Numbered from the stretch's first letter, positions 1 to 11,502 are shown. The stretch is DNA of 64,000 bases from Sorghum bicolor (GCF_000003195.3 NC_012870.2:29318477-29382476); one strand, 5' to 3'. A program made the numbers and translations. Notes: generated by a model from the letters alone, not told the origin.

Positions 1-330
1 ATGCTACAATGACGTATTTTATCTGTGCGCTTGCGGATAGAATAGATTATTTTCTAGAGAGCCTCCATATTCATAAATACCTTTGTACACTCTAGCACCA
101 TGCTGGGAATGACAACCTAGTATCCAAGTGGTGTTAGTAAGTGTCAACATCTATGCGCTTGCGGATCTTTTACTTATTTATTTATTCCTAGAAAAGCATA
201 TAGATTTAATACCAGCACTTCTACATCATGTTAGGGATGACAACCTAGCTTAACTGATGTTAAGTAATTTTGACGCCGTTGCTAGGGATAGGTTTAAGAG
301 TATTTTTAGTAGTTGCGTTAAGTGTCAACA
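1..330 (+). repeat. 3' end of a gypsy-type LTR, truncated by the window edge
   Basis: This stretch closely resembles the 3' ends of the LTRs at 47956-49610 and 59721-61154: the same 'gcgcttgcgg' motif, then 'ggatgacaacct' and an end in '..gtgtcaaca'. The end-like motif occurs twice (to about 148 and again to 330), so the LTR tail appears internally duplicated. A worn copy of the tRNA-Asp primer-site sequence ('gacgccgttgctaggg') lies near 274-289 inside the second part. No coding sequence is visible. It belongs to the same loose family as the two gag-protease elements at the right of the window. Confidence 0.7.
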
Positions 331-1887
331 CCAGCCCAATAATTATGGCATGCCTGTGCTACGGGCCGGAGTTATAGCCTAGAAGCGACACTAGAGTCTT
401 CGTGCCATGTCATGCATGGGTCGTGCTTGTACCGGCCCATCAGGGTTGGCCCATTTGATCATGTATAGTCACCATGGCTAGCCTCGGCATGCCGAGCCAC
501 CTCTCGCCACAGCTATCTACCCTACGGTTGTTGCCACACCAAACTAACACTCACTAAGGCCCCACATCATGTCTGCATTTCCAAGCTCTCCACCGTTGTG
601 TGGTCATCCATGTCTTGCGTGTGTGCGTGACCATGTATGTTATGTACGCCTGCGCATGGGACCTGCTAGAGCACTTCTGTTTAAATGAACTAGAACATCA
701 GGCACCCTTTGGGCGTCCTACCATGAATTTTTTACCAGTGTTTTGAATTTCAACAGACTTGGCAACAAGCTATACAACTTTGCTACTGTGTCAATCCAAT
801 ACAGCTTGTTACTCTAAAACATGACGCATCCAATCATTTAGTAAAACCTATAACTATAAAACTACATATGGCCAAAATTATAACAAGGATTTTTATTGCT
901 TCATAAAAGGACAAAACTATTTTTTAAAATGTTTGTGTATATAAGCTCTAAGATTCTTACATGATCTATAACAGATCAAAGCTAGATAATATAAACTTCA
1001 TACAATTGAAGATAGAAGACAAGAAAAAAAACGAAGCTAGGTAGTGCTGCCTATAGCTGCAGCAGCCAAGCTTCAATTGCAGCAGCAGCAGTAGCAAGCC
1101 AAGCAACCATTCTGTACCAGTTATTTTAGCTGCAGTTGTACCAGTGAACCACCACAAAAACTGTCAGGAACAAACCGTTGACATTGCAAATGGTAGGAAT
1201 AATTTGTCAACAATATTATGGTCTTTGAATTTACAAATGTAAATCTGTATATCTAGTTCCATTACTCTTTAGGCACTCAGACAAATGATCCATTAGCCAA
1301 CAACATACAAGAATCAGGTGGTACATCCTATTACTGCTGTTTGCTACAATGGCTCAAAATATTAAGCAACCATAGGATTACAGGAAGACATGCTCTTAGA
1401 AGGGACACATCTATGGGTTAGAGAATGTTGTTAGTCCTGGAGAGCAATGTCAGATAAGCTGTTGATGTCAACATTATCTTCAGTTGACTGCAAATGCAAC
1501 ATGAGGAGTTATTCTGCTTGCAAGCAATGGAGAGATTATCTAGTTGGAAACTCTACATTGAATATCATAGATTGATCTTTTTGGCATAGTATAGGAGGTG
1601 TGCTTCCTGTACCCGTAGGGTGGCAGACTGGGATTGCATGCCAATAGGCAAACACGAACCCTTTGTTGTGCTCGCGAGAGCAAACACATTATATAATTAA
1701 GTGGGTGAATCGATTTATAGACATACCAATGCATTAGAAAAGCATCATATGTCATAGCGACAATGACAGAGTAGTAGGGCATGAAGCAGCATTGCAAAAG
1801 TAATTAAACCCCACAAAAAGTTATAGTGGGATTATTACTAATGTTAAGAGAGAGAAAAATATCTTAACAGGAAATTACACCTATTCC
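331..1887. other. Intergenic DNA without a supportable gene
   Basis: I see no coding region longer than about 85 codons and no domain I recognise. The first 200 bases contain GC-richer text resembling repeat DNA ('ctacgggccgg', 'ggttggccca'); the rest is AT-rich with no terminal repeats that I could pair. Confidence 0.5.
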
Positions 1888-2012
1888 AATCTAAATAGGG
1901 GTTTATTTATTGCCTAGCAAAGCTTAGAACTCCATTAATGAAAGGCAGTGAATCTAAATAGGGGTTTATTTATTGCCCAGCAAAGCTTAGAACTCCATTA
2001 ATGAAAGGCGGT
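1888..2012. repeat. Tandem duplication, 63-bp period, two copies
   Basis: The segment starting 'aatctaaatagg' at 1888 is repeated from 1951 with only two or three differences, for example 'gcctagc' against 'gcccagc'. It is a simple local duplication in AT-rich DNA with no coding content. Confidence 0.9.
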
Positions 2013-3034
2013 ATTTCGAGGTAACGGTTAAATTAGATTATAGTAGGCATCTATGGCAGTTTGTTGAACCTAGATAGAGGAATCACAATCTTCTAATTTT
2101 TCTGTAGGAACAGAAGAATGTAGAACTATTTTTAATATCATTTCCTCCTTTTAGTCGCTCCAAACATTAGGATAAAAAACAGATATACCTAGGGTGTAAT
2201 AGCTTAGCAACAATGTGTAAGATAAGAAGTCTTCAAGTGGATATCACTGTTTGTCTGTTTCAGAAAATGAAAAAGGGGTTAGAAGTGATCTTACCTTCTC
2301 ATATGTCCTATGCCAAATTTAGAATTCTCTCTTTACTCTATTAATTCAAATCAATCACAGCATGTATGTCAAATCATAACAGTTTAAGTAGGGGTTTATT
2401 TTCTGTGATCTAACCACTACTCTCACTCACTTCACATAAGGCAAAGTAACTACAAGCTTAACCTTCAAGATTTAGATACTAATTTTTTACTGACAGAACT
2501 ATGCATCAGATCCACTCACCAAATTCTCAGTAGAAAACACAAAGGACACAATTTAGTTTCAGACTTCACAACTGGAGGTAGCAGAGTTGAGGATAACAAG
2601 AGGGCAAATGCCAAGTATTGGCCAATACACGGTCATACACAAAAGGGTTGGCTGCAACCGCAATTGGTGGAGACAAATGGTGGGTGCTCTATTTTCGTGA
2701 TTCAACATCTTTGCTTGATCTGTGAAATTGTGAAGAGAAAGAAATATTAGAAGCATAGACATGACTAAATGACACTAATCAATCAAAGGCATCATAGACA
2801 TGTCCCTACACGACCGTGATCTCTAAACAAGTGTGCTGCTGGCCGGCGCCGGCACGCCATGGAGGAGGTGGTTCCTACCACTTTTGATCTCCAGGCATGG
2901 ATCTAGTGGAGACCATCGCGGATCTGAATATCTGATAGCTAGCACCGAGATCCATATGGAAGACCTCGCCTTTGATGTCGAACCAAGGGAACATGAGTGA
3001 AAGAGAAATAAAAAAAGAAGTTGCTTTGCCATAC

Positions 3035-3143
3035 CGTTGATTCGCATCGCCACCTCTAGGTGGTTGCTCAGCACGCGGGCACTCACGCCATCATTGTGCA
3101 ACATACCGCCTCCCCCAACAGTCCAGATGCGGTCCACCAACAT
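3035..3143 (-). CDS. Candidate first exon of an unidentified small gene
   Basis: A reading frame starts with ATG at 3143 just after a CT-rich leader ending 'ctctacctcgcc', typical of a plant 5' UTR. It encodes about 36 residues (begins MLVDRIWTVGGGG) and reaches a plausible splice donor at 3034 ('aacg|gtatgg'). A possible next exon follows an 'aaag' acceptor near 2973. Without splicing, the frame runs on to 2823 (106 codons). I do not recognise the protein. It could be a gene fragment carried by a transposon or a chance frame; the support is only start context plus splice-like sites. Confidence 0.3.
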
Positions 3144-3699
3144 GGCGAGGTAGAGTGGAGAGGAGGAAAGAGGTGGCAGAGGCTAGGATTTTGGGCCATC
3201 CAAAATGTTGGTACAGGAACACGGTGAGGCGAAGGGGAGCGTATGGAAGATGCGGCGGTGGCTAGGTTTTTGGGTGCCACCCAAGTGCCGATGCGGGAAC
3301 AAGGTTGTTGGAGCGAGGAGAGAAGAGAATGGAGAGGGATCGGGAGGTCGGGGCAGGCTGCGTGCAGGGTGGAAGCGGCGGGGGGGGGGTTTCTGCAAAG
3401 TTTCAAGGGTGTTTTTGAAACACGACTCGATTTTAGGATTTAGGGGTCTATGTGAAACATATTAGAACACGTTTACTATTTTGGACAGATGTGTTGGACT
3501 ATGGATTGATTTTCTAAAATGTAGAGGGTCTTTTTGTAAAAGATGCAGCGACATGTGTCAGCATGCAGATGAGCCCACTAATGCTTCGAATTTCGTGACG
3601 CGAGCGAAGCAAGTGGCTTTTAATCAACCTCGGTGCCTTAAAAAAATCATTTGGTTGAATCTCGCATGTGAAAATCGATTTTTAGTATTGATCATGCAT

Positions 3700-4220
3700 T
3701 AAGGCATTTGTATACTTCCTTGGTTCTAAAATAAATATTGTTTTAAATTTTGTATAGAACGTTTTTTAAGTTTAATTAGATTTATAAAAAATTTAATAAA
3801 TAAATTTATTATAAAAATATGTTCAGTAGTTAATCTAAGAATACTTATTATACACCATAACTCTAAATACACATAACAATAACCAAAGGTAGCTTGAGCA
3901 TGCGAGACAAAATTACATAGTGTGCACATATGCGCGTGAACCGGACTGTGTGTACGTACTCCCTCTCTCTATATATGGGATTTAAACATCGTTTAAGACA
4001 ATAACAGGGTCTCCAAATATAAGTTTGATCTCTTATTTTTATAAAAAAAATAAAAAATGATATATGTATATTTTTATGAAATTATTTTTTAAAATAAATC
4101 TATTTATATAATTTTCATCTTTACAAACTCAAAATTTTAAAATTTATTGATAATTTATATTATAAATATTTAATTCAAATCTTGTCAAAACGACATCTAA
4201 ATACGTGCAAAGTTGTCCAC
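3700..4220. repeat. AT-rich tract with Stowaway-like MITE remnants
   Basis: Two motifs resembling Stowaway termini occur: 'cttccttggttctaaaataa' near 3716 and 'ctccctctctctatatat' near 3960. Each is followed by AT-rich sequence. Neither can be paired with a matching inverted end, so these are read as fragments rather than complete elements. Confidence 0.35.
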
Positions 4221-4224
4221 TAGC

Positions 4225-4500
4225 TCCGGTAAGACTTAGGACCGAGCTGTTGTGAGCTGTTTTTTTTACGAAACACTTATTTCCAAAACCGCTTCATGGG
4301 TGAAGCTGTTTTTCTCTTCCTCTCACAAAGACATAAGTTGGAATGAAGCTAGAAAAAAAATAGTTTATTGCAGCTTCTTCCTCATTTCTCTCTCAACTAT
4401 GCATGAAGTAGTTGGTGAAACTATTTTGTCAAACATTTTTTCCAAAACACAGGTCAGCTTTGTCTAGACAGCTTTACGTTCAGGTGTGCCAAACAACGCC
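4225..4500. repeat. Possible MITE fragment abutting the decarboxylase 3' end
   Basis: The right edge ends in 'gccaaacaacgcctta', which resembles a MITE terminus of the 'TTGTTTGGC' class on the other strand. The tract is rich in AGCTT-type motifs. The left edge does not give a clear inverted partner, so boundaries are uncertain. If real, it may contribute the 3' UTR or polyadenylation region of the gene that ends at 4501 on the minus strand. Confidence 0.3.
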
Positions 4501-5997
4501 TTAGAGTTGATACCGCCGTAAAACCTGGTCGGCGTTGGCCTGCAGCAGGTCCCACACGTCCATGACGTGTCGCATCTCCGTCATGGCACCGCCAACCGCG
4601 AGGCGGATCACGAACTTGCCGTCCACCACGAAGTGCGTCATGAACGCCCGGCCGCTGGCGTTCACCGCCGCGAGGAGCTCCCGGTTCAGCTCGTCCACCC
4701 TGTCGTCCCCTACGAAACCCGCCCGGAGGCGGAAACATACCAGCGAGAACTTCCTCGGCACCACAACCTCGAAGCGTTCGTCCGCCGCCACCGTCCGCTC
4801 CAACCACTTGGCTGCGGCGACGTGCCGGCGGACGTGCGCGCGCAGGCCGACGGCGCCGTAGCGCCGTAGCACCACCCAGAGCTTGATGGCGCGGAACCTG
4901 CGTGACAGGGAGATCTGCCAGTCCTTGTAGTCTATGGCGGCCGGCTTCTTCCCCCCCGTGCCGACGTTCTTGAGGTACTCCGGGTCGGTGGACAGCGCGG
5001 AGGTCAGGGCACCTGGGCTTGCCACCCACAGACAGCAGCAGTCCGCGTTGGTGAGGAACCACTTGTGCGGGTTCATGCTCACCGAGTCGGCGAGCTCGGC
5101 GCCATCGAGGTAGCCCTGGAACTCCGGGCAGATGGCCGCGCTGCCGGCGTACGCCGCGTCCACGTGCAGCCACATGCCGTGGCGCCGCGCCTCCTCTCCG
5201 AGCTCGCGAACGTGGTCGACCGCGCCGAGCCCCGTCGTCCCCACCGTGGCGCAGAGGTACAGCGGCACCAGGCCGCGGGCGACGTCGCTGTCGACCGCGG
5301 CGCGGACGGCGTCGGCGGTCAGGCCGTACCCGGAGGCCGGCGTCGTCTGGATGACGCGGAAGTTGGACGGCGGGATGCCCACGAGCCGCGCGCCCTTCTG
5401 GAAGGTGACGTGCGTCTGGTCGGAGGCGTAGACCACCAGCTTGATGATGCTGTCGTGCCCGAGCCTGTGCAGCGCGCGGTCCCGCGCCGCGGCGAGCGTG
5501 CACACCACGGCCTCGCACGTGCTCCCCTGCAGCACGCCGCCGCCGCCGCCCGAGAAGAGTAGCCGCTGCGGCAGCCCGAGCAGCGTACCCATCCAGTCCA
5601 CCACCACGCTCTCCAGCTCGGCTGCGGCGGGCGACGCCGCCCACACGAACGGCACGACGTTGAGGCCGGCCGACAGCATCTCCCCCGCGAACCCGGCGGC
5701 GCTGGCGTTCATGGGGAAGTAGGCGAAGAAGCTGGGGCTCTGCCAGTGGGTGAGCCCCGGCAGGATGTCCCGCCGCACGTCCTCCAGTACGTCCTCCATC
5801 GGCTCGCCGTGCTCTGGCGCCGCCTCGGGGAGCAGCTTCCGTAGCCTGCCCGGCTCGAGGTCGGCCGCCCGGACAGGGTACTTATCCACGTCGCGGTAGT
5901 ACTCGGCGAGGAAGTCCAGGACGGCGCCTGAATCACCGGCGAAGGCCACGGGGTCGAGTGGCCGCAGTGACGCCGCGTCCAATGGCAGGCTGCCCAT
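4501..5997 (-). CDS. Aromatic L-amino acid decarboxylase (tyrosine/tryptophan decarboxylase family)
   Basis: This intact, intronless frame of 498 residues matches the usual length of plant aromatic amino acid decarboxylases, cytosolic PLP enzymes that convert tyrosine, dopa, tryptophan or phenylalanine to the amine and CO2. Visible landmarks: the N-terminal 'FFAYFPMNAS' region (residues 90-99); the cofactor-stacking His196 in QTHVTFQKG; the PLP-contacting aspartate D280 in HVDAAYAG; and the PLP Schiff-base lysine K312 in SMNPHKWF. The mobile-loop residue is Tyr (Y341, 'DPEYLKN'). From what I recall of the family, Tyr here goes with decarboxylation and Phe with aldehyde synthase activity. In the 'QISLSRRFR' stretch S365 stands where, as I recall, Ser accompanies phenolic substrates and Gly indolic ones, so a tyrosine/dopa preference is slightly favoured. 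Monocot enzymes do not always follow that rule. The start is the first ATG after a TATA-containing upstream region. It is very GC-rich, as many grass single-exon genes are, and is the clearest functional host gene here. Confidence 0.95.
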   Translation of the reverse strand: MGSLPLDAASLRPLDPVAFAGDSGAVLDFLAEYYRDVDKYPVRAADLEPGRLRKLLPEAAPEHGEPMEDVLEDVRRDILPGLTHWQSPSFFAYFPMNASAAGFAGEMLSAGLNVVPFVWAASPAAAELESVVVDWMGTLLGLPQRLLFSGGGGGVLQGSTCEAVVCTLAAARDRALHRLGHDSIIKLVVYASDQTHVTFQKGARLVGIPPSNFRVIQTTPASGYGLTADAVRAAVDSDVARGLVPLYLCATVGTTGLGAVDHVRELGEEARRHGMWLHVDAAYAGSAAICPEFQGYLDGAELADSVSMNPHKWFLTNADCCCLWVASPGALTSALSTDPEYLKNVGTGGKKPAAIDYKDWQISLSRRFRAIKLWVVLRRYGAVGLRAHVRRHVAAAKWLERTVAADERFEVVVPRKFSLVCFRLRAGFVGDDRVDELNRELLAAVNASGRAFMTHFVVDGKFVIRLAVGGAMTEMRHVMDVWDLLQANADQVLRRYQL

Positions 5998-6141
5998 CGC
6001 CGCCTAGCTGGCCTGTACTAAGTTTCTAGCTACTGTACAGATGGGTGGACGAGCACTATAGATGAAAAGCTATTAATTATTGGGTGTGCTGCCTGTTTGG
6101 GCTCCAGTTTTAATATGGCTGCAGCATGCAGTTTGGGGTTG

Positions 6142-6151
6142 TTTATATATA
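6142..6151 (-). promoter_or_regulatory. TATA box of the decarboxylase gene
   Basis: On the minus strand the sequence reads 'ctatatataaac', about 145 bases before the ATG at 5997. This implies a 5' leader of roughly 110-120 bases. No other TATA-like motif lies between it and the start codon. Confidence 0.65.
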
Positions 6152-6152
6152 G

Positions 6153-7990
6153 GGCGATTGCACAGCGATTACACATGTTTTTTCAAAGAAATTTTATTCT
6201 TGGCATGTGGAGGAATCGCAAGACACCAGCAAATAGAAATGTTCAAAAAAACATGAAGCAAAAGCAAGCCACCAATGTTTAAAGTCTATTAATAAACACC
6301 CTTTGCTTGGTGAAAATGTCCATAGCGGTCATCTCCAAGGTGCAACATACCTATTTCAAATTGCATGTGCCTCCTAGTTTTGCAGCTACAATCTAGTTTA
6401 ATTGCATGTAAATGTATGTATGCCACTTCATATAACCTAAACATGTACGAGTACGTCTAATTTTCGACCGTCAGACATAAAAAATATTATTCACGTTATT
6501 CCATCATCATGTAAATTGTAATAAACGACTTATAACAAGATCTAACAATATATAACTAACTATCGGACTCTCCACTATTACACAAAGGATTCTGTAAATA
6601 GTTTTCCGAAAACCAAAAAAAATCATCTCTTTCAGGATTCAAATTAAACCGCCAACTTACTACTTAGGCATAGCACCTCTCTACCACTAAACCACACACT
6701 TATTTGTTTCAACTTATATCAACAATTTGTAAACTTGTATTGAATATTTTGTCTACTAAATAAATTCAAATGAAAAAAGTTTCAAATATAAAGTTCAAAA
6801 TCTTGTCAAGCACTGCATTTTTGGGTATAGGATGTGTCTATATCCGAGATTGTTTAAAAAAATGAATTTCAAAATATGTAAAATTTAAAACAAATATTTG
6901 AGACACTAAAAGACTTCAAATCGAAAACTTATAAATAGGAAACATGTAGATCAGAACTCGAAACAACTTCAAATCAACAACTTTTCAACTATAAAGTTAT
7001 AGATTATTTTGAGAACTTCAACTTTGGTATAGACCTTGTCAACATCTAAGGTTGTTTGAAAATTTCAAAATCTGTGAACTTAAAACAATATTTTGGGACT
7101 CTAAACAGCTAAGAATAAAAAACTTGTCCACTACAATGTTGTAGGTTGCGTCGAGAGCTACAATTTTAACATAAATCTTGTCTTCATCCAAATTTATATA
7201 AAAAAGTTATGAAATGGATTATGATATACGAGGCAAGTTCTCGGTGCTGACTTTGGGGTAATGAAAGGCCTTTTGCATGGTTGCTCTTCGAAGAATCCAC
7301 AGATGTAATCGTCGATGGTGAATTTTCATGGGCAAATCGGGAGGAAAAGGGCCATCACACGATTATGACCAAAAACACAGAAGGGATATGAAGAAAAATA
7401 ACGATGCCTGAATTCTCCACAGTGTAGGTCGACAAAGTGAACGGTGCTAACGATAGAGATGAAAAACTCACCACCTCATCTGTCTAGGCTGGTTAATCCC
7501 TGGAATAAATAAGGTGGGTTATATATAGGACTTGGGTGCAACGTATATATAGTATTTGAGGAGCAGTAGAGGAGGATATGATTTGATTTCTTGCATTGAT
7601 TAACCACTACTTGGCCTCCTTGCTCACTGCCAAACGAACAAGTGTATGTGGATTTCATTTGCATTAAATAGACTATCACATTGACATTTTTAATGATATA
7701 GCAATGTATTTAAAAAAAGAGAAAGTAAATGAGTTTCACTCTCTTGACAGGATTACCAACTTTCTATGAGTCTTAAAATTAAATTTCTATAAAATTGTAG
7801 AATGAAGCTCTCCACTAAGAGTGGATATTTTATCCAAGTTACATTTCATGTTATATGACATGGCAGTCTTGGAAAGAGCATCATAAAAATTTTCATTGAG
7901 ACTAGCCTAAATATGAAACTTTCAGATAAATTTACTCATAATAGGAATAGGAAAAGTTGTCCAGCTGGGGCTCAACGAACGGACAAGATT
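6153..7990. other. Non-coding AT-rich region with a degenerate tandem repeat
   Basis: No gene is supportable. From about 6780 to 7210 a phrase of the type 'aacttttcaactataaagtt' followed by 'gaacttcaactttggtatag' and 'cttgtcaacatc' recurs in worn copies about 130-140 bases apart. This is characteristic of the internal non-coding arrays of large plant DNA transposons, but no termini were found. Confidence 0.4.
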
Positions 7991-8252
7991 AAAATGATGA
8001 TCTAAGATCAGACAGTTGAAACAAAAATTATGAATGGCTGATATTAATTAGGAGTATTAAATATAAACTAATTACAAAACTAATTGCATAAGCCATGACT
8101 AGCTAATTTGTGAAATGAATTTATTAAGCCTAATTAGTCAATGATTAGTGAATGTGATGCTACATTAAACATATGCTAATTATGGATTATTTAGACTTAA
8201 TAAATTTGTCTCGCGAAGTAGTCATGGTTTATGCCATTATTTTTACAACCAC
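7990..8252. repeat. Left part of a MITE-like repeat split by the hAT element
   Basis: The stretch containing 'aactaattgcataagcc', 'gcctaattagtcaatgatt', 'atgctacattaaac' and 'aataaatttgtctcgcg' has the layout of a common grass MITE. The sequence resumes after the hAT element at about 12233 and ends near 12315 with 'gaatccaaacatccc'. The hAT therefore inserted into an older MITE-like copy. The outer left boundary is not sharp. Confidence 0.45.
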
Positions 8253-8264
8253 TATAGATGGCCA

Positions 8265-8480
8265 TCGGGCCGTGCCGGCCCGGCCCGGCAGCACGGCGGG
8301 CTGTGCCGTGCCGTGCCTCCATCGTGCTGCGGCGGGCCATCGTGCCGCCGGGCCGTGCCATGGACGTGCCTCGTGCCTGGCCTACGGCCCAAGGCACGGC
8401 CCACGGGCCGTTTTTCCGTGCCGTGCCGCCCGGTGAGCACGGCCGTTTTCACCGGGCCGTGCCGGCCCTTGGCCCGTTAC
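8265..8480. repeat. hAT left subterminal GC-rich motif array
   Basis: Dense overlapping copies of 'gtgccgtgcc', 'gggccgtgcc' and their reverse complements fill this tract; a matching tract lies at 12010-12215 at the other end. Subterminal motif arrays are typical of hAT elements, where the transposase binds. The frames across this array are low-complexity artefacts. Confidence 0.7.
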
Positions 8481-9087
8481 GTTACCAGTGGACAGACAAT
8501 AAGACTAAGTCACTAAGAGTCTAAGACAACACACAATCACACACCAGAGGCACAGACAACACATAAGAGACAAGATATAGGAATAACTACTATCAAAATG
8601 AGCTGTTTATGTGCAATGCTGCCTCATTAAAATCCTTTCTAGGTAAAACTCACCCTTGTGAGAAACCCTAGAAAGGAAAAAAGAGTGCAGCCAGCTCGAA
8701 ATTGTCAATGTCATAATTCTATCCTATTACATCACATCAGTGGCAAATTGCCAAATTCAATGACTTAGTGAGTTCACAACAGCAAAAGTTCTCATCTACT
8801 GATCTGATCAACATAAACTGATCAACATCACTACATTGCCAGATTGCCTCACTTCACTCTCACTGGTATGACACATTGCCACTGTCTGCCTCTGCCAAAA
8901 AATCCAAAAGCACCTACAATTCCATAAACAATATTGTTTTGTTAGTCTTTCACTCTTTTGCCATAACTATATAAGTGTAACATGTAAATATATTGACAGA
9001 ATGTAAAGCCATACCTCTCTCTAGTCACCAGTTTCCCTTCTAGCCACCAGCAGCAGTGCCACCACTGCCGGTGCCGCTGCCATCGCC

Positions 9088-11381
9088 TTAGGAGGAGCCT
9101 TGATCATCCAAGAATAGGTTCTTGAATGCCTCCTCCAGATCAGTGTCCTCAGGTGTATGTTGTTCCCTTCTAGCTCCCAGTTCCCAGTCCTTGATGCAGG
9201 TAAGCATCTCCACATGCTCAGGTAACAAGCGTCGTCGCCGGTCTTCGAGAATCCTGGATGTACAGCTGAAACAAGACTCGGAAGAGACAGTAGATACAGG
9301 GACAGACATGATATCTCGAACCATAATAGACAGGACTGGATAGGTTAGCTTGTGGTCACGCCACCAGAGTAGAATGTCAAAAGTTTCCTCATAACATGTG
9401 ACAGGGTCAGCGTCCAAGTAAGACTTGAGCTCACTCTCAACAGATGGAGCAGCTGATGATGATTGGGAACAGGTAGGGGATGCACCAGGACCTCCAAAGA
9501 TCCTTCCCCATGCCTGCTTTCTCTTACCAGTATGAGCTGAAGGCATTGCAACCCTCTGAGACCTGGCACCTCCAAATTTCTCTTCATACTTGGCAAACAG
9601 TCTATATAATTCATTTTTCACCTCTCCATAGTACAGATTGTAACTGGTGCCCAATGCCTTACCAAGTAGTTCAAGCACATTAAAAAATCCTTTCATCTTA
9701 GCTCTAGGATCAAGTATGAATGCATAAGAATAAATGAGTGGAATTTTCTCCCAGTATTTAAGGAATTTATGCTTCATAGGATAAGCAATAGCTCTAAAAT
9801 TCTGATCTTTTTAGCTGTTTGCAAATGTTCAGCAATTTCAAGAATATGATGCAAAACAAGTGGAGCAGTAGGATAATACACACCAGATAGAACAACAGTG
9901 CAATCATAAAAGATTTCTAGAAATATCATTATTTGTTCAGCTACATGCCAATGCTGCAGAGTCAACAACTCACAACCATAGTTAGAGTTAAGCCACACAT
10001 GAAATACTTCCTTGTATGGCAGCATGTGTTTGAGCATCAAATAAGTAGAATTCCATCTAACATCCATATCCAACCCAAACTTCCTAGGCCTAAGACCTTG
10101 AGCAATGCAATAGTTTTTAAACAAAGCAATTCTCTGATTAGAAGAGTTTAAAAAATTTATTGCAGTTCTAAAGTCTTCAGTATAGGGTTTCAACCTTTTT
10201 AAGCCAGATTTAACAATTAGATTAATGATATGGCATGCACAACGCTGATGCACAAGCAAATATTTGACCTTTGCAGGGTCATCTTTTGTAGGTGCAGGAT
10301 AAGAGCCCAAATAACCAAATAACATAGGTTGCAATATCTCATGAGCCCTAGAATTTGCAGAAGCATTGTCTAGAGATACAGAAAACACTTTGTCAATCAG
10401 ACCAAACTCTTCAACAACACTAGCAATCCTATCAGCAATGTTTTCACCAGAATGGGACACTTCAATCAATCTTAAACCAACTACTTTTTTCTGTAACTCC
10501 CAATCTGCACTAACATAATGAGCAACAACGGATATGTAATCCTCCTTAGCATTACCAGACCAGATATCAGATGTCAAGGAAACAGAAGATGTAGCAGGCA
10601 AGACAGTTTTCATAAGCATATCACGTTGTTCACCAAACAATTTAGTCATATCTCTAGTGGTGGTCTGCCTAGATACCTTTTCAAACAGAGGATTATGAGC
10701 ATGCTTAATGTATTCTTCCCATGCCTGAGTCTCACCTATGCCTAAAGGAAGATCAAGCCTAGCAATCAAACGACATAGTTCTAACCGAGCAACCATAGGA
10801 TCATAAACCCAATTTTTCAAGCCATCAGGGTTCAATGCAAGCTTAGACTGTGTCATAGTAGCATGATTACGTTTAGCCATACATGATTTCATGTGTCGTC
10901 TCAAATGGCCAGTCCCAGCAGCAGATCTAGCAGTGTAACGCGTGCGGCAATGCTTACAGATAGCAGCTACACGAACCTTATTCTCCTTGATCTCATGAAA
11001 ATACTCCCAAACAGCAGATTTGTTCTTACCAGTCCCAGTGGTTGAGGTGCCATGAGTCTCAGTGGAGGCCTCCACTCCACCGTCGTCGGCATCGAGGTTG
11101 ATGGGATCCGGCTGGCTGCCGTCACCGTCACCAAGGTCGATCCCAAACAACGCAGCAGCGTCTTCACGGATGTCGTCGTCGTCCTCAGCCTCCAGCAAGT
11201 CGTCCGAGTGCGGCGCTAGGTCCTCGCCATCGCTGGGGGGTTGCGCCACCCGCGTTGCGAGCCCAGCACCAGCACTGGATGGTGTTGATGCGGCCGGACT
11301 AGCCAGGCCACCACGGCCCCGGCCACGAGCACCAGCCCCGGCACCGCCCCTCAACGGACGCTTGGCGGGCGGCCTGGCCAT
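9088..11381 (-). pseudogene. hAT transposase, near-intact, one frameshift
   Basis: The likely start is the ATG at 11381 (MARPPAKRPLRGG), just inside an exon preceded by an acceptor-like 'cctttgtag'. After a low-complexity acidic N-terminus comes a BED-type zinc finger (WEYF... CKHC... GHLRRHMKSC). Next is the RNase H-like catalytic core with landmarks SLDNASANSRAH and DVRWNSTYLML, and at the C-terminus the hAT dimerisation region (VSSESCFSCTSRIL, then 'LTCIKDWE'). Two frames cover it, 11381-9774 and 9777-9088. The break falls at the A5 run at 9808-9812 (T5 on the plus strand): a one-base loss, or two-base gain, explains it. With the shift discounted the product would be about 764 residues, a full-length hAT transposase. 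The break may be real inactivation or a sequencing indel. Confidence 0.85.
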
Positions 11382-11479
11382 GTCTACCCCAGAGGAGGAA
11401 GACGCAGCGTCAGGCACCAACCTACAAAGGCAAGAAAGAAGAAGAGGTGAGAAAAACGCCGGTGAAGAAAGATGCGAAT

Positions 11480-11502
11480 CTAGGGTTAGGGTTAGGGTTA
11501 CG
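11480..11502 (-). promoter_or_regulatory. Telomere-like (telo-box) repeat in the hAT leader
   Basis: Three tandem 'ttaggg' units occur (minus strand 'aaccctaaccctaaccct'), upstream of the transposase ATG at 11381. A further 'agggttagggtt' lies at 11881-11892. Telo-boxes are known plant promoter and leader motifs; a role here is inference. Confidence 0.4.

Noticed and set aside
4454..5644. Long minus-strand frame (396 codons) overlapping the decarboxylase, plus plus-strand frames at 4535-5722
   Set aside because: Shadows of the GC-rich decarboxylase gene in other frames; Arg/Ala-rich with no domain.
8173..8524. Several overlapping frames on both strands
   Set aside because: They cover the hAT subterminal GC motif array and are low-complexity artefacts.
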